Shown here in pieces: positions 1-5,928 of a stretch of DNA of 5,934 nt (within the stretch, counting starts at the first letter, position 1; each line of letters begins with the position of its first letter). Origin of the DNA: an uncultured Coriobacteriaceae bacterium (lineage in GTDB: Bacteria > Actinomycetota > Coriobacteriia > Coriobacteriales > Eggerthellaceae); contig USJN01000105.1 of assembly GCA_900554945.1 (NCBI GenBank), positions 1-5,934 on the forward strand, written 5' to 3'. The notes below the pieces were generated by a model. It ran no database searches. It was not told the origin of the DNA and worked only from the letters and a program-made list of their open reading frames with translations. Both the position numbers and the translations under genes were made by a program.

Positions 1-895
1 CCGTAAGCCCGCCGTCGAACACTTCCTCGAATGAGAGCTGGTCGAGGAGCTGTTGGCGCACGTAGCTTGTGAAATACGGGTACTCGTAGATGCCGTCTTC
101 GGCGCGCGCTTCGACGTCTAAGACGAGCTCCTCTTCGACGGCGCTATCGTGTTCCTCCTGCGTGATCGTTCCGTGTGTGAGCATGCGGTCAAGCACGACG
201 TTGCGCCGCTTCGTGCAGTTCTCGGGATAGTCCTCAGGATTGTTGTACGTCGGCGACTGCGGGATACCAACAAGCGTCGCCGCCTCCGCAAGCGTAAGGT
301 CGATCGCGCTCTTGGAGAAGTAGTGCTGCGCCGCGGCCTCGATGCCGTAGCATCCCGACCCGTAGTTGATCGTGTTCAGGTACATGAGCAGGATGTCGTC
401 TTTGGAATACGCCTGCTCCATCTCGATGGCGAGCTCGGCTTCCCGTACCTTACGGCGAAACGAGATGTCGTTCGCCTCGCTCGAGAGGAGCGTGTTGCGC
501 ACGAGCTGCTGCGTGATGGTGGATGCGCCCTCGAGGCTTCCGCCCTTCATGTTGTTCACGAGCGCGCGCCCGATGCCGTAGTAATCTACGCCTTCATGCT
601 CGTAGAACCGGGTGTCCTCTGTGGCGACCGTGCCTTCCAGCACATAGTTGCCCACCTGGTCTTTCTCGATGGGTTCCTGGTCCTGCAAGTAGAATTCGGC
701 CAAAAGGGTGGTGCGGTCGTTCGCGTAGATGCGTGTCTTGGCGCTGTAGGCGAAGGCGTTCGGGTCGTGCACGCTGGGCAGCTCGCCGACCCATGCGTCC
801 ACGACGCGTCCCACGCCGAAGGCCCCGAGGCCGACGATAAGGACGAGCGAAAACGCCGCAACGAGCACTCCCCATGCTGGAGCATGGGTGCGCAT
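1..895 (-). CDS. Class A penicillin-binding protein, N-terminal part (GT51 transglycosylase); runs off the left edge
   Basis: Polymerises lipid II into glycan strands outside the cytoplasmic membrane; the full-length family also cross-links peptides through a C-terminal transpeptidase domain, which lies outside the window. The visible 298 residues open with a short basic stretch and one membrane segment (about residues 6-28), then a GT51 domain (about 75-240). Family motifs are intact: ATEDTRFYEHEG with the catalytic glutamate at E93, GASTITQQ at 123-130, KDDILLMYLN at 165-174 and GIEAAAQHYF near 184-193. The visible part ends in GGLT, where class A PBPs pass into the linker before the transpeptidase domain. 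I chose ATG 895: AAGGAG lies 13 bases upstream. An in-frame ATG at 922 has no ribosome site, and its extra codons (AGA, GTA, AGG, AGA, AAA) are rare for this GC-rich genome. Divergent from the U32 gene. Family assignment is firm; which PBP paralogue is not decided. Confidence 0.95.
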   Translation of the reverse strand, partial: MRTHAPAWGVLVAAFSLVLIVGLGAFGVGRVVDAWVGELPSVHDPNAFAYSAKTRIYANDRTTLLAEFYLQDQEPIEKDQVGNYVLEGTVATEDTRFYEHEGVDYYGIGRALVNNMKGGSLEGASTITQQLVRNTLLSSEANDISFRRKVREAELAIEMEQAYSKDDILLMYLNTINYGSGCYGIEAAAQHYFSKSAIDLTLAEAATLVGIPQSPTYNNPEDYPENCTKRRNVVLDRMLTHGTITQEEHDSAVEEELVLDVEARAEDGIYEYPYFTSYVRQQLLDQLSFEEVFDGGLT

Positions 896-908
896 TTCAC
901 GGTGTTTT

Positions 909-914
909 CTCCTT
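909..914 (-). promoter_or_regulatory. Ribosome binding site deciding the PBP start
   Basis: AAGGAG read on the minus strand, 13 bases before ATG 895. The spacing is longer than the usual 5-9, but no competing site precedes the in-frame ATG at 922, and this motif would lie inside the coding region if 922 were used. It is the main reason for calling the shorter protein. Confidence 0.5.
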
Positions 915-928
915 ACTCTCATGATTCG

Positions 929-937
929 TCTATACTA
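929..937. promoter_or_regulatory. Shared -10 region of the divergent PBP / U32 promoters (candidate)
   Basis: An AT-rich patch in GC-rich surroundings contains TATACT on the plus strand (931-936) and, on the minus strand, the overlapping TAGTAT (937 to 932). Seven bases beyond each would place transcription starts near 943 (plus) and 925 (minus). These leave leaders of about 41 and 30 bases, each containing the gene's ribosome site. No convincing -35 hexamer is visible for either direction, so this rests on -10 similarity and geometry only. Confidence 0.35.
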
Positions 938-946
938 CCATGAACC

Positions 947-958
947 GACCATCTGGTC
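947..958. repeat. Short palindrome GACCA-TC-TGGTC, possible operator
   Basis: A perfect 5-base inverted repeat with a 2-base centre lies between the putative shared -10 patch and the U32 ribosome site (GAGGAG, 967-972). Its position just after the predicted plus-strand start, and in the upstream part of the minus-strand promoter, is where a regulator could affect both genes. A 10-base match could also be chance; no regulator is encoded in the window. Confidence 0.3.
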
Positions 959-983
959 TTTCAGACGAGGAGACACCAACCTT

Positions 984-3446
984 ATGCGGAATATGGAACT
1001 TTTGGCGCCTGCGGGCAACATGAGCGCCCTTCACGCCGCCGTGCGTGCTGGTGCGGACGCGGTATATCTCGGGCTCGAGTCGTTCAACGCGCGCCGCGGG
1101 GCCGATAACTTCACCATCGCCACGCTCAAGGAGGCGTGCGATTACGCGCATCTGCGGGGCGTGAAGATCTACGTCACTCTGAACATCATCGTGCTGCCGG
1201 GCGAAGTGGGCCGTGCGCTCGAATGCGCTCGTCAGGCATGGCGCGCAGGTGCCGACGCGCTCATCATCCAAGACATTGGTCTTGCGAGCGAGATAGCCCG
1301 CGCGCTTCCCGACATCCGCCTGCATATTTCTACGCAGATGAACACGTGCAACGCCGCCGGCATCCGCGCCGCTGCCCGCATGGGTGCCAAGCGCGTCACG
1401 CTCGCCCGCGAGCTTTCCGTGGAGGAAATCGCCCATCTCGCGCAGGTGGGTGCCGAGGCGGGCGTCGAAGTCGAGGCGTTCGGTCATGGTGCGCTGTGCA
1501 TCTGCTATTCCGGCCAGTGCCTCATGTCCTCCATGATTGGGGGCCGCTCCGCCAACCGCGGCCTGTGCGCGCAGGCGTGCCGCTTGCCCTACGAACTGCA
1601 CAATGCCGCCCAGCGAAACCCTCTTTCGGCGCCTGGCGAACATCTGCTCTCGCCGAAGGACCTCTGCTCGGTCGATCTGCTTTCCGATCTGGCGCGAGCC
1701 GGCGTCGCGTCGCTTAAGATCGAGGGCCGTATGAAGTCGGCCGATTACGTGTCGGCCGTCGTGTCGGTGTACCGCCGCGTGCTCGATCGGGTGTATGCGC
1801 AGGAGGGCTCTGCTTCTCCTGCTCGCCCGACGGAGGACGAACGCCGTACGCTTGAGGAGGCTTTCTCCCGCGGGTTCACCACGGCGTATCTTGAAGGTCA
1901 GCGCGGAAACGACATCATGAGCTATCAGCGCCCGAACAATCGCGGCGCCTTTATCGGCCGCGTGGCCGAAGCGCGCAACGGCATAGCGACCATCTCTGCC
2001 GAACATGAGCTTGCAATCGGCGATGTCCTCGAGTTTTGGACGGGGAAGGGCCATGCCGCCCAAACGGTAGCCGACCTCTCCTTCGACAAGAAGGGCCGTG
2101 CGCGGATTGAGCTCGATGCGCGCGCGAAGGGCGTGCGCGCGGGCGACCGCGTGTTCCGCGTGCGCAGCGCGAAGGAAGCCTTCGAGGACGACTCCCTCGA
2201 GCCGCGCGTCGAGGTTGAGGGCGCGGTTCGCCTGCGCATCGGCGAGCCGCTTGAGGTCTCCTTCTCCTTTGCCCGCACGTCGCAGGGCGAGCTTGCCGAG
2301 GTTCGCGGCACGGCGAGTGGAGCCGAGGTCGAGCCTGCTCGTACGAAAGCCGTCACCGAAGAAGACGTGCGCGCCCATATCGACCGCCTCGGTTCGACTC
2401 CTTATGTTCTCACGCGGCTCGACGTCGAGCTCGATGAGGGGGTTGGCATCGGGTTCTCGCAGCTGCACCGCGTCCGCGCCGAAGCCCTCGACGATCTGAC
2501 CGAACGAGCCTTGGCCGTCTACCATGCGCGCCGCCTTCCCCGCACCGAGGATCGCGAAGAGCTTCCCGCCGTTCGTCCGAGCGGTGCCCGCATTGGCGCA
2601 TGGACGACGAATCCCGTGTGCGCAAGGGCCGCAAAGCGTACGGGTGCGCATATGGTGTACGTGCCGGCGCTGAACTACGGGCGCGGCGAGGCGGTGGTCG
2701 CGGGCCAGCTCACGGCCACGGTCGAGCAGGCGGGCTACCCCAAGCAGTGTCTTCTTGCCATGCCCGTCGTCGATCACGACGAGGTCGGGCTCTCGCGCGA
2801 GGCGAAGCTCGATTTCGATCCGTGGCGTTACGCGACGTCGGGGCGCCCGGTGTTCGTGGAGAGCCTCGGTGCCATGCAGATGGCCGCCGAGATCGGGATT
2901 CCCTTCGAGGTCGGCCCGCATCTGCCCGTCACGAACAGGCTCGCACTCGACGAGGTTGTTCGCATGGGCGCCGTCCGCGTGTGGCTCTCTCCCGAACTTT
3001 CGCTCGACCAGATTCGCGAGTTGTCTCGCGATACCCCGGTTGAGCTGGGAATTTTCATCTCAGGCGCGCAAGAGCTCATGATTACCGAGCACTGCCTGCT
3101 CATGAGCCAGGGCCCGTGCAACGAGGATTGCGCCGAGTGCCGCCGCCGTCGCAGCCCTCATTACCTGAAGGACCGCAAGGATTTCGATTTCCCCGTCATC
3201 ACCGATGCGCTCGGTCGCAGCCATCTCTACAACAGCGTCGAGCTCGATCTGGTGGCCTCGCTTCCCGAGCTCATGGCGGCGGGCGTCACCTCGTTCATGG
3301 TCGACACGACGCTCATGAACGGCGAACAGGCGGCGCAGGCTGTCGGTCGAGCCATCCGCGCGCTGCGCATCGCGCAGTCCGACGGAAACTCTGTCGCCAA
3401 GATTACAAGCGCCACCACAGGGCATCTGTTCCGCGGCGTTCAGTAA
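984..3446 (+). CDS. U32 family protein with DUF3656 (RlhA/YdcP-like), long form
   Basis: 820 residues. U32 proteins were named as peptidases, but E. coli RlhA (YdcP) and TrhP (YegQ) act in hydroxylation of 23S rRNA and tRNA; an RNA-modifying role is the best guess and is inferred from family. It begins MRNMELLAPAGN, the usual family opening. The PROSITE-style U32 signature is complete at 164-182 (E-x-F-x2-G-A-L-C ... G-x-C-x-M-S: C172, C179), with C195 and C199 following in RGLCAQACR and KIEGRMKS at 245-252. A beta-rich segment (about 313-400) and a DUF3656-like region (about 405-515) follow. From about 535 there is a second U32-like half with its own cysteines, C704, C712, C716 and C719, then the sequence YLKDRKDFDFPV. 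Start ATG 984 has GAGGAG 11 bases upstream; ATG 993 is possible. Upstream in-frame ATGs at 888 and 921 would overlap the divergent PBP start and promoter and are unlikely. Clearly longer than E. coli RlhA (roughly 650-670 residues). Cytoplasmic; no signal peptide seen. Confidence 0.92.
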   Translation: MRNMELLAPAGNMSALHAAVRAGADAVYLGLESFNARRGADNFTIATLKEACDYAHLRGVKIYVTLNIIVLPGEVGRALECARQAWRAGADALIIQDIGLASEIARALPDIRLHISTQMNTCNAAGIRAAARMGAKRVTLARELSVEEIAHLAQVGAEAGVEVEAFGHGALCICYSGQCLMSSMIGGRSANRGLCAQACRLPYELHNAAQRNPLSAPGEHLLSPKDLCSVDLLSDLARAGVASLKIEGRMKSADYVSAVVSVYRRVLDRVYAQEGSASPARPTEDERRTLEEAFSRGFTTAYLEGQRGNDIMSYQRPNNRGAFIGRVAEARNGIATISAEHELAIGDVLEFWTGKGHAAQTVADLSFDKKGRARIELDARAKGVRAGDRVFRVRSAKEAFEDDSLEPRVEVEGAVRLRIGEPLEVSFSFARTSQGELAEVRGTASGAEVEPARTKAVTEEDVRAHIDRLGSTPYVLTRLDVELDEGVGIGFSQLHRVRAEALDDLTERALAVYHARRLPRTEDREELPAVRPSGARIGAWTTNPVCARAAKRTGAHMVYVPALNYGRGEAVVAGQLTATVEQAGYPKQCLLAMPVVDHDEVGLSREAKLDFDPWRYATSGRPVFVESLGAMQMAAEIGIPFEVGPHLPVTNRLALDEVVRMGAVRVWLSPELSLDQIRELSRDTPVELGIFISGAQELMITEHCLLMSQGPCNEDCAECRRRRSPHYLKDRKDFDFPVITDALGRSHLYNSVELDLVASLPELMAAGVTSFMVDTTLMNGEQAAQAVGRAIRALRIAQSDGNSVAKITSATTGHLFRGVQ

Positions 3447-3488
3447 CACGCTGCAACACGTGGCGGGGCCCATGTCGCGCTATTTCGG

Positions 3489-3509
3489 TGGGACGGGGAT
3501 GGGACAGAG
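3489..3509 (+). repeat. G-rich direct repeat, two TGGGAC units
   Basis: TGGGACGGGG (3489-3498) is followed at an 11-base step by TGGGACAGAG (3500-3509), in the gap after the U32 stop codon. It codes for nothing evident and shows no stem with nearby bases. From memory, G-rich GGGACAGAGG-like stretches recur between genes in several high-GC bacteria; that is an impression, not a match made here. Confidence 0.35.
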
Positions 3510-3546
3510 GTCGGGTGATTTGCCTCAGTTAGGCTACTTGCAATTT

Positions 3547-3600
3547 GAAGGTGCTTCCCATGCGCAGCGCTGCGGCCTTGCAGTGCTGGGAAGCTCCTTC
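3547..3600. repeat. Long two-part inverted repeat between convergent genes; possible bidirectional terminator
   Basis: The arm 3547-3560 pairs with 3587-3600 in 13 of 14 positions (only T3552/T3595 fails). Inside, 3567-3573 pairs with 3580-3586 over seven positions, one of them G-T, around a 6-base loop (GGCCTT); six bases (3561-3566) bulge on the left. The loop side also contains the 12-base palindrome CGCAGCGCTGCG (3563-3574). It lies 100 bases after the U32 stop codon and 7 bases beyond the end of the WalJ-like gene on the other strand, where a shared terminator is expected. There is no T-tract on either side, so it is not a classical intrinsic terminator. It could instead be a transcript-stabilising structure or a dispersed repeat. 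The pairing itself is certain; the role is inferred. Confidence 0.6.
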
Positions 3601-3607
3601 CCGGGCG

Positions 3608-4429
3608 CTATTTCACGCTCGTGAGGCGTCCTTGGTAGCCGCAAAGGACGCGCGCATTGCCCTCGGCAATGGCAAGTCCTTTCTCGAGTGCCGCTCGCGG
3701 CAGGTCGTAGTCATTGTTGTTCTGCGAGATGTGCATGGCAACGACGGCCTCGGGCGTGCGAAGACCCGCGGCGCGCGATTCGGTGATGAGCGCGGCAAGC
3801 TCCTCGGTTGCCTGCGGGTTCGAGAGGTGGCCGAATTCCGAGGCGATGCGCTGCTTGATGACGTAGGGATAGTCGCCGCTTTGCAGCATGCGCTCATCGT
3901 GGTTGCTCTCGAGCGCCAAAATGCGCACGTCACGTAAGGCCTCGTGCGCCGCGTTCGTCACGATGCCCGAATCCGTTATGTAACCCAGTGCGTCGCCGTC
4001 GGGCGCTTCGATGCGAAAGCCAAAGGAAGCGGCAGCATCGTGGCTGGTTGCGAAGGGGAAGGCGCGCAAGCCAGCGGCCTCGATTGCGCGCTGCCCCGTG
4101 GAGAGCGGCAAGATGGCGCAATCGCCTGCGACCTTCTGCAGCGCGGAGCTCGCGTCGATGCAGGCCTGGTTTACGTAAACCGTTGGTGCACAGCCTAATT
4201 TCGCGAGGCCGCGCAACACCACGCCCAACCCCTTGGTGTGGTCCCCGTGCTCGTGGGTGATGAGCGCGGCGTCGATTCGGGCGGGGTCGAAGCCCGCCTC
4301 GTCGCATCGCTCGAGGAAATCGCGCTTGCATATTCCGCAATCGATGAGCACCCCCGCGCCTGTTGCAGCGTTTTCGACGATGGTGGCGTTGCCTTTGCTT
4401 CCGCTTGCGAGCACATGTAACTTCAGCAC
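3608..4429 (-). CDS. MBL-fold metallo-hydrolase of the WalJ/YycJ family
   Basis: 273 residues, the normal family length of about 265. The metallo-beta-lactamase fold begins directly with LASGSKGNAT (7-16) and LIDCG (28-32). Metal ligands are all present: THEHGDH at 58-64 (H59, H61, D63, H64), H130 in ATSHDAA, D153 in ITDSG, H177 in ESNHD, H201 in GHLSN and H233 in MHISQNNN. GDYPYVIKQRIASEFGHLSN is close to the pattern I recall for YycJ. In Firmicutes, walJ sits in the walRK operon, and YycJ proteins have been linked to DNA exonuclease activity and to coordinating division with replication; the substrate here is unknown. No walR, walK, walH or walI is visible nearby: the gene stands alone, convergent with the U32 gene and divergent from tyrS. 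Start is GTG 4429, with AGGAG (4438-4442) eight bases upstream. No signal peptide; cytoplasmic. Confidence 0.93.
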   Translation of the reverse strand: MLKLHVLASGSKGNATIVENAATGAGVLIDCGICKRDFLERCDEAGFDPARIDAALITHEHGDHTKGLGVVLRGLAKLGCAPTVYVNQACIDASSALQKVAGDCAILPLSTGQRAIEAAGLRAFPFATSHDAAASFGFRIEAPDGDALGYITDSGIVTNAAHEALRDVRILALESNHDERMLQSGDYPYVIKQRIASEFGHLSNPQATEELAALITESRAAGLRTPEAVVAMHISQNNNDYDLPRAALEKGLAIAEGNARVLCGYQGRLTSVK

Positions 4430-4497
4430 TGTTTGTTCTCCTGTCGGGCGATGGGCAAGAATAGCCCTCGACCGTGACGATTAGATTCCACTGCGGC

Positions 4498-4503
4498 ATT
4501 GTA
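4498..4503 (-). promoter_or_regulatory. Candidate -10 element for the WalJ-like gene
   Basis: TACAAT on the minus strand matches the TATAAT consensus in five of six bases and would start transcription near 4491, giving a leader of roughly 60 bases with the AGGAG site near its end. No good -35 hexamer lies 16-18 bases upstream. A second five-of-six match, TCTAAT, lies closer to the gene near 4480, so the choice is uncertain. Confidence 0.35.
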
Positions 4504-4590
4504 GCGAAACGCCACTCGCTTCAGCGAAGAGTTTGGGCGAGAAACCCCCTTTCGGGAAAGGTGCCTGGCAGCCGAGAGCGTTCATTCGCT
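4503..4590. repeat. Cluster of mutually complementary AGCGAA / TTCGCT short repeats
   Basis: AGCGAA occurs at 4503-4508 and 4523-4528, exactly 20 bases apart. TCGCT at 4516-4520 is complementary to both copies, and TTCGCT at 4585-4590 is a perfect complement of both. Several alternative hairpins are therefore possible. The cluster lies upstream of the predicted -10 elements of both flanking genes, so in DNA it could be a set of protein-binding half sites, and in RNA only a longer transcript would carry it. Each unit is short, so chance is a real alternative. Confidence 0.35.
4548..4561. repeat. Perfect hairpin CCTTTCGGGAAAGG, followed by GGTGCCTGGCA
   Basis: CCTTTC (4548-4553) and GAAAGG (4556-4561) are perfect inverted copies; as RNA this would be a 5-base stem with a CGGG loop. 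It runs directly into GGTGCCTGGCAGCC (4560-4573), itself a nearly self-complementary stretch broken by one extra G. No T-tract follows on either strand, so a terminator is not supported. Confidence 0.45.
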
Positions 4591-4599
4591 AATTGCGCA

Positions 4600-4621
4600 G
4601 CCCCCTCGATAGATTCGGGGC
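4600..4621 (+). repeat. GC-rich inverted repeat just upstream of the tyrS -10
   Basis: GCCCC (4600-4604) and GGGGC (4617-4621) form a 5-base G-C stem around a 12-base loop. The right arm covers the place where a -35 hexamer for tyrS would be expected. It may be a binding site or a weak end to upstream transcription; the stem is short and the role unknown. Confidence 0.3.
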
Positions 4622-4635
4622 TTATGCGGCCTATG

Positions 4636-4644
4636 TGATAGAAT
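4636..4644 (+). promoter_or_regulatory. Extended -10 promoter of tyrS (candidate)
   Basis: TGATAGAAT combines the TGn extension with TAGAAT, five of six to the -10 consensus. A start near 4651 gives a leader of about 29 bases ending in the AAGGA ribosome site. The -35 position is GC-rich and unlike TTGACA, which fits an extended -10 promoter. I looked for a T-box leader, common before synthetase genes in Gram-positives, and saw no TGGNACCGCG-type motif. Confidence 0.5.
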
Positions 4645-4667
4645 CGCTTGTGCAAATCCGTTGTATG

Positions 4668-4672
4668 AAGGA
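4668..4672 (+). promoter_or_regulatory. Ribosome binding site deciding the tyrS start
   Basis: AAGGA lies 7 bases before ATG 4680, ideal spacing. It overlaps codons of an alternative in-frame ATG at 4665, which has no ribosome site of its own. This favours the 403-residue protein starting MLTPEEQ over the version with five more residues. Confidence 0.7.
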
Positions 4673-4679
4673 CATTTCG

Positions 4680-5891
4680 ATGCTCACACCTGAAGAACAG
4701 CTTCACATCATCTCCTCTGGCACGGCGCAGATCGTGCCGGAAAGCGCTCTGCTCGAGAAGCTCAAGCGCGGCAAACCCCTCAACATCAAGCTCGGTGTCG
4801 ATCCGACGGCTCCCGACATCCATATCGGCCACGCCGTCCCGCTGCGCAAGCTCCGCCAGTTCCAGGACCTTGGCCACGAGGTCACACTCATCATCGGAGA
4901 CGGTACGGCGCTCATCGGCGACCCTTCCGGGCGCAACTCGACCCGTCCGCAGCTTTCCCGCGAGCAGATCAAGGCGAACGCGGAAACATACGTCAACCAG
5001 GCATTCAAGATCCTCGACCCCGAGAAGACGACGCTTCGCTACAACTCCGAGTGGATCTTGTCGCTAAACATGGAAGAGCTCTTGAAGCTCATGGCGCAGT
5101 TCACGGTCGCCCGAATTCTCGAGCGAGACGATTTTCATAACCGCTACACCTCGAACCTTCCGATCAGCCTCCACGAGTTCATGTACCCGGTCATGCAGGC
5201 TTACGACTCCGTTGTCATCAAGGCCGACGTCGAACTCGGCGGCACCGATCAGCTCTTCAACCTGCTTGCCGGCCGCGAGCTTATGGAGAAGCTCGGCATG
5301 GAGCCGCAGGTGTGCCTGACGCTCCCGCTGCTCGAAGGCACCGATGGCGTAAAGAAAATGTCGAAGAGCTACGGCAACTACATCGGCCTCACCGATGAGC
5401 CGTCCGACATGTTCGGCAAGGTCATGTCCATTCCCGATGAGCTTATGGTGAAGTACTACCGCCTGGCGTCGACCGAGTCCGTCTCGGCAATCGATGAGAT
5501 CGAGGCCGGCTTGGCCAACGACGAGCTTCATCCTAATAAGGTAAAGCGCGCCCTCGCCCGCAACATCGTTGCCGCTTACTACGACGAGGAGCAGGCGAAC
5601 GCAGCCGAGGAGCAGTTCGACCTCGTGTTCAAGAAGCATGATGTCCCCGACGACATCGCCGAGTACACGCCCGACCTCACTCCCAACGAAGAGGGCCTCG
5701 TCTATCTCGCGAAGATCATTCACGACGCCGGCCTTGCGCAAAGCGTTGGGGAAGCGCGCCGCCTCATCGATGGCGGTGGCGTAAAGCTCAACGGCGATGC
5801 GGTCGCGCCTAAGGCATACAACGTTGAGCCCGAGAAGCTGAAGGATTGCGTCCTGCAGGTTGGCAAACGAAAGTTCATCAAGCTCGTGTAA
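4680..5891 (+). CDS. tyrS: Tyrosyl-tRNA synthetase
   Basis: Attaches tyrosine to tRNA-Tyr in the cytoplasm through a tyrosyl-adenylate intermediate; a class I synthetase. 403 residues, normal length. The Rossmann catalytic domain carries the intact HIGH motif at 48-51 (PDIHIGHA), DGTALIGDPSGR at 74-85, GGTDQ at 187-191 and a perfect KMSKS at 226-230. The C-terminal S4-type RNA-binding domain runs from about 340 (YLAKIIHDAGLAQSVGEARRL) to VGKRKFIKLV at the end. The KMSKS form and the opening EEQLHIISSGTAQI fit the TyrZ-like branch rather than the KFGKT branch of E. coli TyrS; that subtype is from memory. Start chosen at ATG 4680 because of its ribosome site. Transcribed alone from the divergent gap shared with the WalJ-like gene. 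No inserted or missing segments seen. Confidence 0.97.
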   Translation: MLTPEEQLHIISSGTAQIVPESALLEKLKRGKPLNIKLGVDPTAPDIHIGHAVPLRKLRQFQDLGHEVTLIIGDGTALIGDPSGRNSTRPQLSREQIKANAETYVNQAFKILDPEKTTLRYNSEWILSLNMEELLKLMAQFTVARILERDDFHNRYTSNLPISLHEFMYPVMQAYDSVVIKADVELGGTDQLFNLLAGRELMEKLGMEPQVCLTLPLLEGTDGVKKMSKSYGNYIGLTDEPSDMFGKVMSIPDELMVKYYRLASTESVSAIDEIEAGLANDELHPNKVKRALARNIVAAYYDEEQANAAEEQFDLVFKKHDVPDDIAEYTPDLTPNEEGLVYLAKIIHDAGLAQSVGEARRLIDGGGVKLNGDAVAPKAYNVEPEKLKDCVLQVGKRKFIKLV

Positions 5892-5899
5892 AAAAGGTC

Positions 5900-5928
5900 T
5901 TGCGGCGGTAAAACCGAATAGCTATAAT
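5900..5928 (+). promoter_or_regulatory. Promoter for a gene beyond the right edge (TTGCGG-17-TATAAT)
   Basis: A perfect TATAAT (5923-5928) is preceded at the optimal 17-base spacing by TTGCGG (5900-5905), which keeps the TTG of the -35 consensus. It begins only 9 bases after the tyrS stop codon and has no terminator before it. A small CGGT-AAA-ACCG repeat (5906-5916) lies within the spacer. The target, a protein or a stable RNA gene, is outside the window. Confidence 0.6.

Noticed and set aside
586..900. A minus-strand frame starting GTG 900 with AAGGAG at a better spacing (8 bases).
   Set aside because: It is out of frame with the GT51 motifs and gives a Ser/Arg/Thr-rich sequence with no family. 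The AAGGAG is better assigned to ATG 895, despite the longer spacing.
919..924. TCATGA palindrome carrying an ATG on each strand (921 plus, 922 minus), suggesting abutting starts.
   Set aside because: Neither ATG has a ribosome site; better-supported starts exist for both genes at 895 and 984.
149..943. A 264-codon open frame on the plus strand opposite the penicillin-binding protein.
   Set aside because: The minus strand carries complete GT51 motifs over the same bases; this frame shows no domain and low-complexity Arg/Val/Asp-rich content.
888..983. N-terminal extension of the U32 protein from ATG 888 or 921.
   Set aside because: It would overlap the PBP start and the candidate shared promoter, and adds residues that do not resemble the family's usual opening at MELLAPAGN.
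930..2921. A 663-codon open frame on the minus strand opposite the U32 gene.
   Set aside because: It is a shadow of the plus-strand codon bias in GC-rich DNA: composition is arginine/alanine/histidine-rich, with no recognisable motif, and the U32 protein on the other strand matches its family throughout.
4440..4665. T-box riboswitch before tyrS.
   Set aside because: No TGGNACCGCG-like antiterminator bulge, no specifier loop and no terminator hairpin with a T-run are visible.
5064..5741. A 225-codon open frame on the minus strand opposite tyrS.
   Set aside because: Valine/leucine-rich antisense shadow of a perfectly conserved TyrRS; no start context or motif.
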